A stretch of DNA of 64,000 nucleotides. Origin: Novipirellula herctigrandis. GTDB lineage: Bacteria > Planctomycetota > Planctomycetia > Pirellulales > Pirellulaceae. Below are positions 54,620-63,346 of this stretch, one piece after another (the first letter of the stretch is position 1; every line of letters begins with the position of its first letter). Below the pieces are notes generated by a model, which was given only the letters and a program-made list of their open reading frames with translations, was not told the origin of the DNA and did no database searches. The stretch spans positions 7,631,958-7,695,957 of the forward strand of contig SJPJ01000001.1 in the NCBI GenBank assembly GCA_007859835.1, read 5' to 3'. The position numbers and the translations under genes are program-made.

Positions 54620-54671
54620 GGGGCATGAACGTTGTCAGGGGCATGAACGTTGTCAGGGGCATGAACGAGCA
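54620..54671. repeat. 18-bp tandem repeat downstream of the fucosidase gene
   Basis: GGGGCATGAACGTTGTCA occurs at 54620-54637 and 54638-54655, followed by a partial copy starting at 54656. On the minus strand it would encode HAPDNV repeats, but coding is doubtful. Confidence 0.85.
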
Positions 54672-54986
54672 TTTTGAAACAAGCATTCGTCGGCCAGGAT
54701 GCCCCCTTTTCCAAATGAACGCAGCGGAATTGTAGCAACGCTACGTTTGCATCCGGTCTTTTGAGCGGTTTTTCGCTAACTCCGTACGCGGTGGATCCGA
54801 TTTGCGCCCGCGTTTTGGGGGCGGCATTTTTCGTCGCTTTAAAATTTTGGGAAAATCAGACTTCTGTATTGGTGCAGGTTGGGTGATCTGCTAATCTCCG
54901 CTTACGTCGTTGGTTGCGACACATTTCAGAAACTCGAGGGACGCCAAGAGGGCGCACCACAGAAGAGTGAAATGGTTCATTCAGGT

Positions 54987-54995
54987 GGAAAGGAG
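54987..54995 (+). promoter_or_regulatory. rimI: Shine-Dalgarno that fixes a GTG start for rimI
   Basis: GGAAAGGAG at 54987-54995 lies 6 nt before the GTG at 55002. It is the strongest ribosome-binding site seen in the window and argues against the earlier in-frame ATGs at 54879 and 54972. Confidence 0.7.
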
Positions 54996-55001
54996 TCCAG
55001 C

Positions 55002-55520
55002 GTGGATACCAAACAAACGTCTGTCAGCGTTCATATTCGTTGGATGATTCGCCGCGATATGCCGGCTGTACTTGGGATTGAAAACAAAAGTTTCGAATTT
55101 GCGTGGACCGAAGAAGATTTCATTCGCTGTCTTCGTCAACGGAATTGCATCGGGATGGTCGCTGAATTGGACGACCAAGTCGTCGGATTCATGATCTATG
55201 AATTGCACAAGAACCGATTGCATATTTTGAACTTTGCTGTTCACCCCGACGCTCGCCGCAAAGGCGTCGCCGATGCGATGCTGAATAAGCTGCTAGGCAA
55301 GTTGTCGCAGGAGCGTCGCAATCGGATCATGTTGGAAGTTCGTGAGACGAATCTCGAGGCTCAGCTCTTCTTCAAGAGGCTTGGCTTCCGTGCCATCTCG
55401 GTTCTTCGTGACTTTTACGAAGACACGGTCGAGGACGCCTATTTGATGCAGTACCGCTATCAACCCACTGTCGAAGAATTGGCACAGCCTCACAACCGCA
55501 TCTCGCGGATGGCTGGTTAA
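55002..55520 (+). CDS. rimI: GNAT N-acetyltransferase, RimI-like
   Basis: A 172-residue acetyltransferase starting at GTG 55002. MIRRDMPAVLGIENKSFEFAWTEEDF matches the RimI N-terminus; ILNFAVHPDARRKGVADAMLNKLL contains the acetyl-CoA motif; MLEVRETNLEAQLFFKRLGF and DAYLMQYRYQ follow. RimI acetylates the N-terminal Ala of ribosomal protein S18. The two C-terminal dozen residues beyond the usual end are not informative. Monocistronic; the next gene is convergent. Confidence 0.83.
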   Translation: MDTKQTSVSVHIRWMIRRDMPAVLGIENKSFEFAWTEEDFIRCLRQRNCIGMVAELDDQVVGFMIYELHKNRLHILNFAVHPDARRKGVADAMLNKLLGKLSQERRNRIMLEVRETNLEAQLFFKRLGFRAISVLRDFYEDTVEDAYLMQYRYQPTVEELAQPHNRISRMAG

Positions 55521-55641
55521 GCGATTCGTCGCTGTTTGTGCGAGTGAGTTGGTGTCCAGCCCGGGTAATAACAGACCCGGTTTCTCGAAAGGCGTTCGGT
55601 GACCCGACGTCCGAAACGCCCACAAAGATTGGGTGCTACGA

Positions 55642-56646
55642 TTAGATCACGATCCGCTGTTCTTGGCGGATCGATTCCTCCATTGCGTCGATGATTCTTT
55701 GCGTATCAAGTGCTTGCCGCTGTAGTGATTCAAGCGGTTCGTCACTGATCAATTTTGCGATCATTCGCCGCTCTTGCTGCTGTCCTTCAAACGAGTGTTC
55801 TTGGGCCGTTCCTGCGGCATCATGGACCCAACATCGTGCTGGGCGGTCGGCCCATGGTCTCGTGAAGTCGTCGCAGATTAACGATGAAACGCTGCCGGCC
55901 ACTTCGAACCATTTTCTTGAGGCCGTGTCGTAGCCACATGATAACGTCGCCGTTACGTTGTTATCAAACCACATCATTGCCGTGATCCGTTGCGGTACTC
56001 CCTCGCGAATTACCGAGTCGGCATAGATTGCGGTTGGCATTTTTCCGGTGACAAAGCGGATCAAGCCACCGGAGTACCAGCCTAGGTCGAGCAAGCAACC
56101 GCCACCGAGTTTGGGATCGAGCCGGTGTTCGTCCGATTGGAACGGTTGGTAAAATGATACCGCAGCACTGATGTGACCAATCTCGCCGAAATGCTTTTCT
56201 GCGATCCACTTTGCAAACGTCTCGGTTCGTTCGTGATGTAGCCATCCGGTCGCGTCGAGCCAACGGACTTGGTTTTCACGGCAAGCACGGTCCAACGCGT
56301 CGGCTTCCTCACACGAAACCGTTAACGGCTTTTCGCATAAGATGTGTTTCTTTTGAGCCGCTGCACCGATCGACCACTCGGCATGCATTGAAGGAGGCAG
56401 CGCGATGTAAACCGCATCGACGTCTTCACGTTTGATGAGCGCGTCGTATCCCGCGATTCCAGCGGCAATGCCGAATTGATCCGCGTACCATTTCGCTCTT
56501 TCAGCCGTTCGGCTGGCGATGGCCGTTACTTCCACGCCGTCGGTTGATTGCAGATCGGCTACCAACCGACGAGTGATACGGCCAGTGCCGAGCACGCCAA
56601 AACGAACGGGCGAGGTGCGGTTTTTTGGTGATGATTCGTCGTGCAC
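55642..56646 (-). CDS. Gfo/Idh/MocA-family oxidoreductase
   Basis: A 334-residue NAD(P)-dependent sugar or inositol dehydrogenase-like protein. The Rossmann motif is RFGVLGTGRITRRLV; DAVYIALPPSMHAEW and KHILCEKPLTVSCEEADAL contain the conserved Lys; SAAVSFYQPF and GGGCLLDLGWYSGGLIRFV give the His/Asp-region equivalents, with GCLLDLGWY in place of the usual GGGxLxDxGxH. No signal peptide. Substrate unknown; it faces rimI tail to tail and has no pathway neighbours. Confidence 0.9.
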   Translation of the reverse strand: MHDESSPKNRTSPVRFGVLGTGRITRRLVADLQSTDGVEVTAIASRTAERAKWYADQFGIAAGIAGYDALIKREDVDAVYIALPPSMHAEWSIGAAAQKKHILCEKPLTVSCEEADALDRACRENQVRWLDATGWLHHERTETFAKWIAEKHFGEIGHISAAVSFYQPFQSDEHRLDPKLGGGCLLDLGWYSGGLIRFVTGKMPTAIYADSVIREGVPQRITAMMWFDNNVTATLSCGYDTASRKWFEVAGSVSSLICDDFTRPWADRPARCWVHDAAGTAQEHSFEGQQQERRMIAKLISDEPLESLQRQALDTQRIIDAMEESIRQEQRIVI

Positions 56647-56816
56647 GTTTGAACTTCGCTTGTGTTAAGAGAATAGCGGGAACTTCTGCATTGCAAGCGT
56701 TTTGAACGACAAGCATGGTTGCAAGGTTACCGGATCGCAAGCGATAATCGAAGCATGGGCTCGCAGAAAAGTGGCGAGTTGTTTTTTTACTGTCTCCACT
56801 TTTGTAATAGCTGGTC

Positions 56817-57725
56817 ATGAGCTCTGCCGCTGCTTTAGATACGACGATTGCAGTGGTAACGCCTGAGAATATTGCGTTCAACTATCAACTTGCTGGTCCG
56901 TTCCGTCGTTTACCGGCTTACCTGATCGACTTTGCCGTCCGGTGGGTCGTCATCATTGGCGTCGTCATCGTGATGTTGCTGCTAGGGTTGATGATTGACA
57001 TTAGTTTCTTGGGCCCGTTCGTGGTGGCGGCAGCATTTATCTTGAATTTCGCGGTCAGTTGGTTTTACGGAACGATTCTAGAAACCTACTATAATGGTCG
57101 TACCGTGGGGAAATGGGCCACCGGAATCCGTGTCATTGATGTCGAAGGTCACCCCATTAGCGGGACTCGTGCCCTGATCCGAAACTTACTTCGTGTGGCG
57201 GACTTGGCACCGATGGCAGCACTGAGTCAATTGGGTGCGGAAGACGCTCCGCCAGCCTTCTTGATTCCGACGGCGATGATTGGCTTGTTATCGATGATTT
57301 TCACAAGGCGGATGCAACGACTTGGCGATCTTGCGGCGGGGACGATGGTGATCATTGACGAACGAAGTTGGCGGTTGCCTATCGCTAAAGTGGACGATCC
57401 TCGCGTCGCCGCGTTGGCATCCTTTATTCCCGGCGACTATCGGATTTCCCGAAGCATGGCCCGGACGTTGGCAATCTATGCCGAACGACGCCATTATTTG
57501 ACGCCAGCTCGTCGCCGTGAAGTTGCAAAACATTTGACGATTCCGCTGCTTGACCGCTTTGAGTTTCGCAAAGACGTCGACCCAGACCTGTTGATGTATT
57601 CCTTATACTATAAGACTTTCCTTGCCGAATCATCGACCGAGATCGCGGACCTTGGGCCATTGGCTGGATATAGCCCTCTGCAACGCGATGTAAACAAGCC
57701 AACGGGGCTAAGCGATACCATTTAG
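56817..57725 (+). CDS. RDD-family membrane protein
   Basis: A 302-residue protein opening a five-gene operon. The RDD domain (residues about 25-180) shows GPFRRLPAYLIDFAVRWVVI, helices near 45-85, and YYNGRTVGKWATGIRVIDVEGHPISGTRALIRNLLRVADL, then RRMQRLGDLAAGTMVIIDE. The C-terminal 110 residues are hydrophilic. Function is not firmly known; in planctomycetes and other groups it sits with SpoIIM and MoxR genes. The start has no strong Shine-Dalgarno. Confidence 0.88.
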   Translation: MSSAAALDTTIAVVTPENIAFNYQLAGPFRRLPAYLIDFAVRWVVIIGVVIVMLLLGLMIDISFLGPFVVAAAFILNFAVSWFYGTILETYYNGRTVGKWATGIRVIDVEGHPISGTRALIRNLLRVADLAPMAALSQLGAEDAPPAFLIPTAMIGLLSMIFTRRMQRLGDLAAGTMVIIDERSWRLPIAKVDDPRVAALASFIPGDYRISRSMARTLAIYAERRHYLTPARRREVAKHLTIPLLDRFEFRKDVDPDLLMYSLYYKTFLAESSTEIADLGPLAGYSPLQRDVNKPTGLSDTI

Positions 57726-57770
57726 AATGGCTATCGTGCTCCTTCACTCCTATCCGATTTATCCACCCGC

Positions 57771-58868
57771 ATGAATGTTGCATCCATACTTGAAAAGCGA
57801 CGCGTCCAGTGGAATGAACTGGAACGGTTGTGCGATGCGATGGAAAATCGTGGGCGAACGGACAATGTGTCGGGTGGCGAGCATCGTGGGGCGCAAGGCG
57901 TTGCTCGGTTCTCGACGCTGTATCGCGCCGCATGTGCTGACCTGGCGTTGGCTGACGCATATCAATTGCCGCCAAACACGGTCACTTATCTGCATCAACT
58001 TGTGGCCCGCGCTCACAACCAACTTTACCGGGCTACTAAGTTTCAACCGTCAAGTTGGATCGATGTGATTTTTCATGACGCACCTCAACAAATTTTTGCG
58101 GATCCTTGCGTACGTGTGGCTACATTGATCTTTTTCGGATTGTTCGCGTTGTCGATGTACCTCGGATACAACGAAGCATTGTTTCCTGAGTTTGCTAACG
58201 CGATGGTCGGCGCAAGCCAATTGGAACAAGTCGAAGACATGTACGAGAAGCCGTTGTCCGGTTCGCTCGACCATTACGTCACCATGGCTGGGTTCTATAT
58301 CAACCATAACACGGGCATCGGATTGCAATGTTTCGCCTTCGGCATTCTGATCATCCCCTGCGTTTTCATTCTTTCTTACAATGCGATCTCTTTGGGGACG
58401 ATTTTTGGTTACATGGCGCGTCCGGATGTTACCGGTGGCGACCACTTTTTTCACTTTGTCACCGCACACGGCCCGTTTGAATTGACGGCGATCGCACTTT
58501 CCGCTGGCGCAGGACTTCGCCTTGGCCTTGGTGCGTTTCGTACGGGTGGGTTGACGCGGTATGACTCGATTCGGCGAAGTGCCATCCGGGCGGTCCCTGT
58601 TATGGCTGCTTCCGCGATGCTGTTTGTTCTAGCCGCCTTCACGGAGGGATTTCTCTCGCCAAGTCCCGCGCCGTATGTGTTCAAAGCCGGTTGGGCGATC
58701 ATGTCATCGGGATTGATCAGTTTCTATTTCGTTGTACTTGGTTTCCCGAGACAGGAAGGTCCAAGCGACTATTTTGCGAACCGAACGCGGCACGTTTGGG
58801 ACGACGCAGAGGATGGAAACACTGTGTTCGAAGATCAATTGATTGAGGACACTGCGAATGCAACTTGA
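57771..58868 (+). CDS. SpoIIM/DUF95-family membrane protein
   Basis: A 365-residue protein with a cytoplasmic N-terminus (SILEKRRVQWNELERLCDAMENRG, then VARFSTLYRAACADLALADAY) and about five membrane helices starting near residue 110. The SpoIIM hallmark GFYINHNTGIGLQCFAFGILIIPCVFIL and the following GPFELTAIALSAGAGLRLG are clear. The family includes the Bacillus engulfment protein, but sporulation is not implied. It overlaps the next gene by 11 nt. Confidence 0.88.
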   Translation: MNVASILEKRRVQWNELERLCDAMENRGRTDNVSGGEHRGAQGVARFSTLYRAACADLALADAYQLPPNTVTYLHQLVARAHNQLYRATKFQPSSWIDVIFHDAPQQIFADPCVRVATLIFFGLFALSMYLGYNEALFPEFANAMVGASQLEQVEDMYEKPLSGSLDHYVTMAGFYINHNTGIGLQCFAFGILIIPCVFILSYNAISLGTIFGYMARPDVTGGDHFFHFVTAHGPFELTAIALSAGAGLRLGLGAFRTGGLTRYDSIRRSAIRAVPVMAASAMLFVLAAFTEGFLSPSPAPYVFKAGWAIMSSGLISFYFVVLGFPRQEGPSDYFANRTRHVWDDAEDGNTVFEDQLIEDTANAT

Positions 58869-60654
58869 TCGAACGCATGTGGTGATCCGTCGACGGACGC
58901 TTGCCGAGATCGGTGACTTGGCGTTGGTGATGCTGCACCGCTATCCCGCCGCAATTTTTGTGGGCTTTTTGGTTGGGGCGTTGCCGTGGGTTGCAGTCAA
59001 CGGAACGCTGCTCTATTGGATTCCGATCGCGGAAGCTCGGTTTGGGCTGGGTGACGAAGAGGCGTTGGTGGAAGTTTGGCGGTATATCACCTGGATGGCG
59101 TTGTTGGTCACATTACAAACGCCCGCAGCCGGGGTCGCGACGACACTGTATTTGGGGCAAGCGGTGTTCGAGAGCCAACCGACGTGGAAAAGTGTATTCA
59201 GTGAAGTTCGTCGCCATTTTTGGCGTTGGTTTTGGTCTTTGGCGATTGTTCGGTTTGCCGTTCCAACGATGGTTTTCTTGGCGTTTCGATTTGGCCAACC
59301 TGCGAATGGTTTTTTTGATGGGATGGTTCCTTTTTTGATCGTCATTGCGATGATGATTGCTCGCAGTAATCGACCCTTCATGCCTGAGATACTGTTGCTC
59401 GAACAATGTCCTTTGCGCTCATCTTCTGACTCCGTCATCACGGCTGGGCGTCGGTCAAAGTCGTTGCATCAACCGATGGCAAGCGATTTGGCGGGACGCT
59501 ATTTGGCCGTTTCGTTTGTGCTGTTCTTTTTGTTCCTAAGTGTCCTCTATACGTTGGTTTGGGCACGCGGTATTGCGACCAGCAATTGGGATTGGGACTT
59601 GGTTTTCCTGCTAGGAATCTTCCCTGCAGCACTTTGGATCATTGCGGGAGTCAGCGTGGTGGTTCGTTTGTTGAACTATCTCGATACAAGAATTCGTTTG
59701 GAAGGCTGGGAAGTCGAACTCGCAGTCCGGGCGGAGGCAATGCGCCAATTCGGGGAAGAAGCCGGGGTGTTGGTGATTCCTGAATCGAAGACTTCATCGC
59801 GTTTGCCTAAACAGACGACTGCCAGTGTTCGGATCCTTTTCTTGGGTTTCCTGCTTTCGTTTGGCTGTTCCGCATCGATGGCGCAAACGCCTCAGCAAGA
59901 TCCATCGTTTGCTCGCAATGCGCTTTCAAACACGCCGTGGTATGACTCCGGCGCAGGCGAACTCGTTCCAGTAAATGTTCGCACGACGGTCGATGATTCG
60001 GTGAACCGCGATAGTCGATGGTTGCCGAAACCGAAAAAGGTTGTTCAGCCCAAAGCATCCACGGCGCCCGCCGCGGGTGGCAATAGTGGTGGCAGTTGGT
60101 TTGGTAGCGGTTGGTTTGGGACAAACCTGACACTCGGCAATTTGTTTGGCTGGGCTTTGCTCGTTCTGATTGTCGTCATGGTTGTCGGAGCGCTTGTCTA
60201 TGCGTTATCGAAAACGGAAATCGATTTGAATGCGAAATCGCGATCGAAGTCTAATGGTACGACACCATCGTTGGACGAGCAGACCATCGCGCGGATGAAG
60301 CACTTGCCGGCTGAACTTCGACGTACCGGTGTCGACTTGCGAAGTGAAGCAATGCGTTTGATGCAGCTTGGCGAATTTAATCAAGCGGTCATCTTGCTTT
60401 TTGGTCACCAACTGCTGCTGCTCGACCGAGCAGGGATTCTGCGGCTTAACCGTGGCAAGACCAATGGGAAATATGTGCGAGAAACACAGGCGGTTGATCC
60501 ACAAATGGGGATAATTCTTCGGCAAACAACCGACGCGTTCGAGCGATCTTACTTCGGTCGACATTCGTTGACCCGCGACCAATTTGATTCTCTATGGAGC
60601 CAGAACCAAAAGCTTGAAGAAATGGTTCGGATTCGGCACGAGGTGGCCGCGTGA
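58858..60654 (+). CDS. DUF4129-domain membrane protein
   Basis: A 598-residue protein from ATG 58858. The N-terminal half has about six membrane helices (LALVMLHRYPAAIFVGFLVGALPW onwards); a signal-like helix near residue 325 (ILFLGFLLSFGCSASMAQ) is followed by a Gly/Ser-rich exposed loop, another helix (LFGWALLVLIVVMVVGALVYAL) and the C-terminal DUF4129 domain (AMRLMQLGEFNQAVILLFGHQLLLLDRAG, AFERSYFGRHSLTRDQFDSLW). Role unknown; probably part of a membrane complex with its operon partners. Confidence 0.82.
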   Translation: MQLDRTHVVIRRRTLAEIGDLALVMLHRYPAAIFVGFLVGALPWVAVNGTLLYWIPIAEARFGLGDEEALVEVWRYITWMALLVTLQTPAAGVATTLYLGQAVFESQPTWKSVFSEVRRHFWRWFWSLAIVRFAVPTMVFLAFRFGQPANGFFDGMVPFLIVIAMMIARSNRPFMPEILLLEQCPLRSSSDSVITAGRRSKSLHQPMASDLAGRYLAVSFVLFFLFLSVLYTLVWARGIATSNWDWDLVFLLGIFPAALWIIAGVSVVVRLLNYLDTRIRLEGWEVELAVRAEAMRQFGEEAGVLVIPESKTSSRLPKQTTASVRILFLGFLLSFGCSASMAQTPQQDPSFARNALSNTPWYDSGAGELVPVNVRTTVDDSVNRDSRWLPKPKKVVQPKASTAPAAGGNSGGSWFGSGWFGTNLTLGNLFGWALLVLIVVMVVGALVYALSKTEIDLNAKSRSKSNGTTPSLDEQTIARMKHLPAELRRTGVDLRSEAMRLMQLGEFNQAVILLFGHQLLLLDRAGILRLNRGKTNGKYVRETQAVDPQMGIILRQTTDAFERSYFGRHSLTRDQFDSLWSQNQKLEEMVRIRHEVAA

Positions 60655-62087
60655 TGAAAAAGACAGCTTCCAATCGCTTTCGACTTAGTAGGGGCGCGTG
60701 CGCGATCCTTGTGTTTGCGATGGTATTATCGGTCGGCTGCGGGCAATTGTCGAGTGACTACGGTCAATCGTCTGGTCGAACCGCGCAGCAAAGCCTCAAT
60801 GGTTTCGGTGCCCTGCGAAACGCTTTCACCAATGCCGGTGTTTACGATCGTGATATTCGTCGGTTGACCGACCGAGTCGAGCGGTGCGATACGATTGTAT
60901 GGACCCCAGAATATGCGACACCGATCAATTACGAAGTGACGGATTGGTTCGATTCGTGGCTCCGTCGGGGCGAACGAACGCTTGTGTACGTGATTCCCGA
61001 CAGCGGCAGTGAGGTCGATTATTGGAATGAAGCAATGAAAATCGCGCCTCCGGAAAAACGTGTCGAATTTCGTCGGCGCGCCGGACGCAGTATTAACCAG
61101 CGGATTCAGTGGCGACTGAACCGGCTTCCGATCAAGACCAATGGATGGTTTGAATTGGAGCCAAAAATGGCTCAACAGAAAATTGGGAAGACCCAAGGTG
61201 TATGGGCCGATCGAGTGAAACCATCGGATGGCCATTCCACGGAACTCAGTTTGGAATATGCCCTTAATCCCTATGAATCCGACAAATCAGCAACAAAAAC
61301 CTCAACAACAAATACCACGACTACAGCGGCAAACACAAATACCAATAATGCAACCGTTAACACAGGTCCGACGGGTCCCGGTTCGCCGAATTGGGTTTTC
61401 ATTGGGACGGCGACGGTGACCACAACGCCAGTCGAGTTTGAGTCCCTGCTAAAGGACTCATCGGGAGAAACGATCGTCGCTCGGATTCATAGCGACAAAT
61501 GGCGTGGCTCACAAATGATTGTCGTTGCAGGTGGTTCATTACTAACCAACTTCGCCTTGGCCAAACCGTTCTCAGTAGCATTGGCGGACAAAATTGTGCG
61601 TGTTTCCGTGCCGGGAGTCCCGCAGGAAGTGACGGCGGAAAAACTGCTCGACGCCGAAGCGAGTGTCGCGACTCAATTTGTCTCGCAGCCGAAAGTTGGT
61701 TTCATCAGTTCGCCTTCGTCCGATTTGCCCGTCAGCGAGTCGGACCCGAGTATTCCAAAAGCATCGGGAATGGAATTGTTGACGGTATGGCCGATTTGTT
61801 TGGTGACGATCCATTCGGTACTTCTGGGATTGATCGTTTGTTTGATGTTACTACCGTCACTTGGGCGACCTAAACGAATTCGTTACAACAATGTCAGCAA
61901 CTTTGGCGACCACTTAGACGCCGTTGCTGCTTTGATGAATCGAGCGAAAGGCGAAGCGTATGCTCGCAATCGAATTAGCGAATATTTGAAGCGAGTCAAT
62001 GGCGAAACGAATGGGCCATGGATCCAACCCGATACTGCTCACCAACCTACAAGTACAACGAAACCTCACGATAAGGCTAGCTCTTGA
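60651..62087 (+). CDS. DUF4350-like membrane protein
   Basis: A 478-residue protein overlapping the previous gene by 4 nt. The N-terminus (GACAILVFAMVLSVGCGQLSSD) resembles a lipoprotein signal, though Ser at -3 is atypical. The exposed domain has GLNGFGALRNAFTNAGVYDRDIRRLTDR-type DUF4350 phrasing and a Thr/Asn-rich insert near residue 220. A C-terminal membrane helix (LTVWPICLVTIHSVLLGLIVCLMLLPSL) precedes a cytoplasmic tail (AAMNRAKGEAYARNR type). Such genes are found with MoxR and DUF58; exact function unknown. Confidence 0.78.
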   Translation: MMKKTASNRFRLSRGACAILVFAMVLSVGCGQLSSDYGQSSGRTAQQSLNGFGALRNAFTNAGVYDRDIRRLTDRVERCDTIVWTPEYATPINYEVTDWFDSWLRRGERTLVYVIPDSGSEVDYWNEAMKIAPPEKRVEFRRRAGRSINQRIQWRLNRLPIKTNGWFELEPKMAQQKIGKTQGVWADRVKPSDGHSTELSLEYALNPYESDKSATKTSTTNTTTTAANTNTNNATVNTGPTGPGSPNWVFIGTATVTTTPVEFESLLKDSSGETIVARIHSDKWRGSQMIVVAGGSLLTNFALAKPFSVALADKIVRVSVPGVPQEVTAEKLLDAEASVATQFVSQPKVGFISSPSSDLPVSESDPSIPKASGMELLTVWPICLVTIHSVLLGLIVCLMLLPSLGRPKRIRYNNVSNFGDHLDAVAALMNRAKGEAYARNRISEYLKRVNGETNGPWIQPDTAHQPTSTTKPHDKASS

Positions 62088-63277
62088 GTACTCCGCCCCC
62101 TCCTGGATCGTCCTCTTCAGGTTCGTCGCCACGTCCAAACCAATTTGCGAGTGAGCCAAAGAAACCTCCGGTGCAATCAGAGCCAACTCCGGAATCGCCT
62201 GCCGCTGCCTCACCGTTAGAAACGCCTGTTTCAGCAGCGGTTCCAGCTCCAGCGGTTCCTGCTCCAGCGGTTCCTGCTCCAGCGGTTCCAGCTCCAGCGG
62301 TTCAGCGACCTGCGTCTACGAAGATGGCCCCGATCAAAAAACTCTACGAACGAATCGCGACCGAGATCAGTAAATTGTTTGTCGGTCAAGACGAGTTGGT
62401 GCTCGGGACTCTGACTGCCCTGTTCGCCGGTGGCCATGTGCTGATCGAATCGGTGCCCGGACTTGGAAAAACGCTCTTTGTGCGCACGCTCGGTCAAGCC
62501 TTGGGATGTGAATTTGGGCGAATCCAATTCACTGCTGACTTGATGCCCTCGGATATTACCGGTGCACCGGTCTATGACATGCAAAAAAGCGAGTTTCGGT
62601 TTCGCCCCGGGCCCGTGTTCACGCAGCTATTGTTGGCCGACGAAATCAATCGCTCGCCTGCCAAGACGCATGCGGCACTGCTGGAAATCATGCAGGAATA
62701 TCGAGTGACGGTTGATGGCACTAGCCACCGAGTGCCACGGCCGTTCTTGGTGTTGGCCACTCAGAACCCACTTGAAAGCGAGGGAACCTATAACTTGCCC
62801 GAAGCGCAACTCGACCGATTCATGTTCAAGTTGCGAGTCGATTATCCGTCGTTAGCCCAAGAGGCCGAGATCTTAAAAATGCATAGTAAGCAGGTCGATT
62901 TGAACCAGCGACTACGCGATGAGATTCAAAGGATCACCAACCCGGAACAGATCTTGCAGGCAATGCAGATGTGTGGCCAAGTATTGGTCGAAGAGAGCTT
63001 GGTCGATTACATCAACAATATTGTTCGAGCGACCCGGACGTGGCCCGCCTTCCATATCGGCGCGTCGCCACGTGCAGGAATTGCCCTCATGCAATCGGCG
63101 CGAACGCTCGCCGCGTTTTCCGGTCGCGATTATGCAGTGCCGGATGATGTCGTTGAAATTGCTCTGCCGGCTCTCCGTCACCGCGTCCAATTGACTGCGG
63201 AGGCCGAGATCGAAGGCCGTTCGACTGACGAAGAGTTGCAGTCGCTGATACGAGGTATCGAAGTGCCAAGAGATTGA
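62084..63277 (+). CDS. MoxR-family AAA+ ATPase with Pro/Ala-rich N-terminal extension
   Basis: A 397-residue ATPase with a TTG start overlapping the previous stop by 4 nt. Residues 1-80 are Pro/Ala/Ser-rich and include four AVPAP repeats; such an extension is not usual in MoxR. The core has Walker A ESVPGLGKTLF, ADLMPSDITGAPVYD, Walker B LLLADEINRSPAKTHAALLEIMQE, sensor-1 LVLATQNPLESEGTYNLPEAQLDRFMFK and a C-terminal lid (IGASPRAGIALMQSARTLA). MoxR proteins act as chaperones for vWA/DUF58 partners. None follows here; the next gene is on the other strand. Confidence 0.92.
   Translation: MSTPPPPGSSSSGSSPRPNQFASEPKKPPVQSEPTPESPAAASPLETPVSAAVPAPAVPAPAVPAPAVPAPAVQRPASTKMAPIKKLYERIATEISKLFVGQDELVLGTLTALFAGGHVLIESVPGLGKTLFVRTLGQALGCEFGRIQFTADLMPSDITGAPVYDMQKSEFRFRPGPVFTQLLLADEINRSPAKTHAALLEIMQEYRVTVDGTSHRVPRPFLVLATQNPLESEGTYNLPEAQLDRFMFKLRVDYPSLAQEAEILKMHSKQVDLNQRLRDEIQRITNPEQILQAMQMCGQVLVEESLVDYINNIVRATRTWPAFHIGASPRAGIALMQSARTLAAFSGRDYAVPDDVVEIALPALRHRVQLTAEAEIEGRSTDEELQSLIRGIEVPRD
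62237..62296. repeat. Four tandem 15-bp repeats in the MoxR gene
   Basis: GCGGTTCC(A/T)GCTCCA occurs four times from 62237 to 62296, with a partial fifth, and encodes AVPAP repeats. Confidence 0.92.
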
Positions 63278-63346
63278 GACGCAATCCGAACGGCGAGACG
63301 CTCGCGGTGCCCCTCGGCCATTGCGTTTCAATTCACAACCGGCGTC

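Larger units (their letters stand above)
54473..55001. other. Gene-poor region between fucosidase and rimI
   Basis: About 530 bp with an 18-bp tandem repeat (54620-54671) and a weak stem followed by T residues (CGCCC 54805-54809, GGGCG 54819-54823, then ATTTTT), which could be a terminator. A minus frame (54259-54738) runs through the repeat into the fucosidase gene and is not called. The rimI frame extends back to 54879 without a credible start. Confidence 0.5.

Noticed and set aside
54259..54738. 159-codon minus frame through the 18-bp repeats and the fucosidase 3' end
   Set aside because: Half lies antisense to a clear gene and the rest is repeat-derived.
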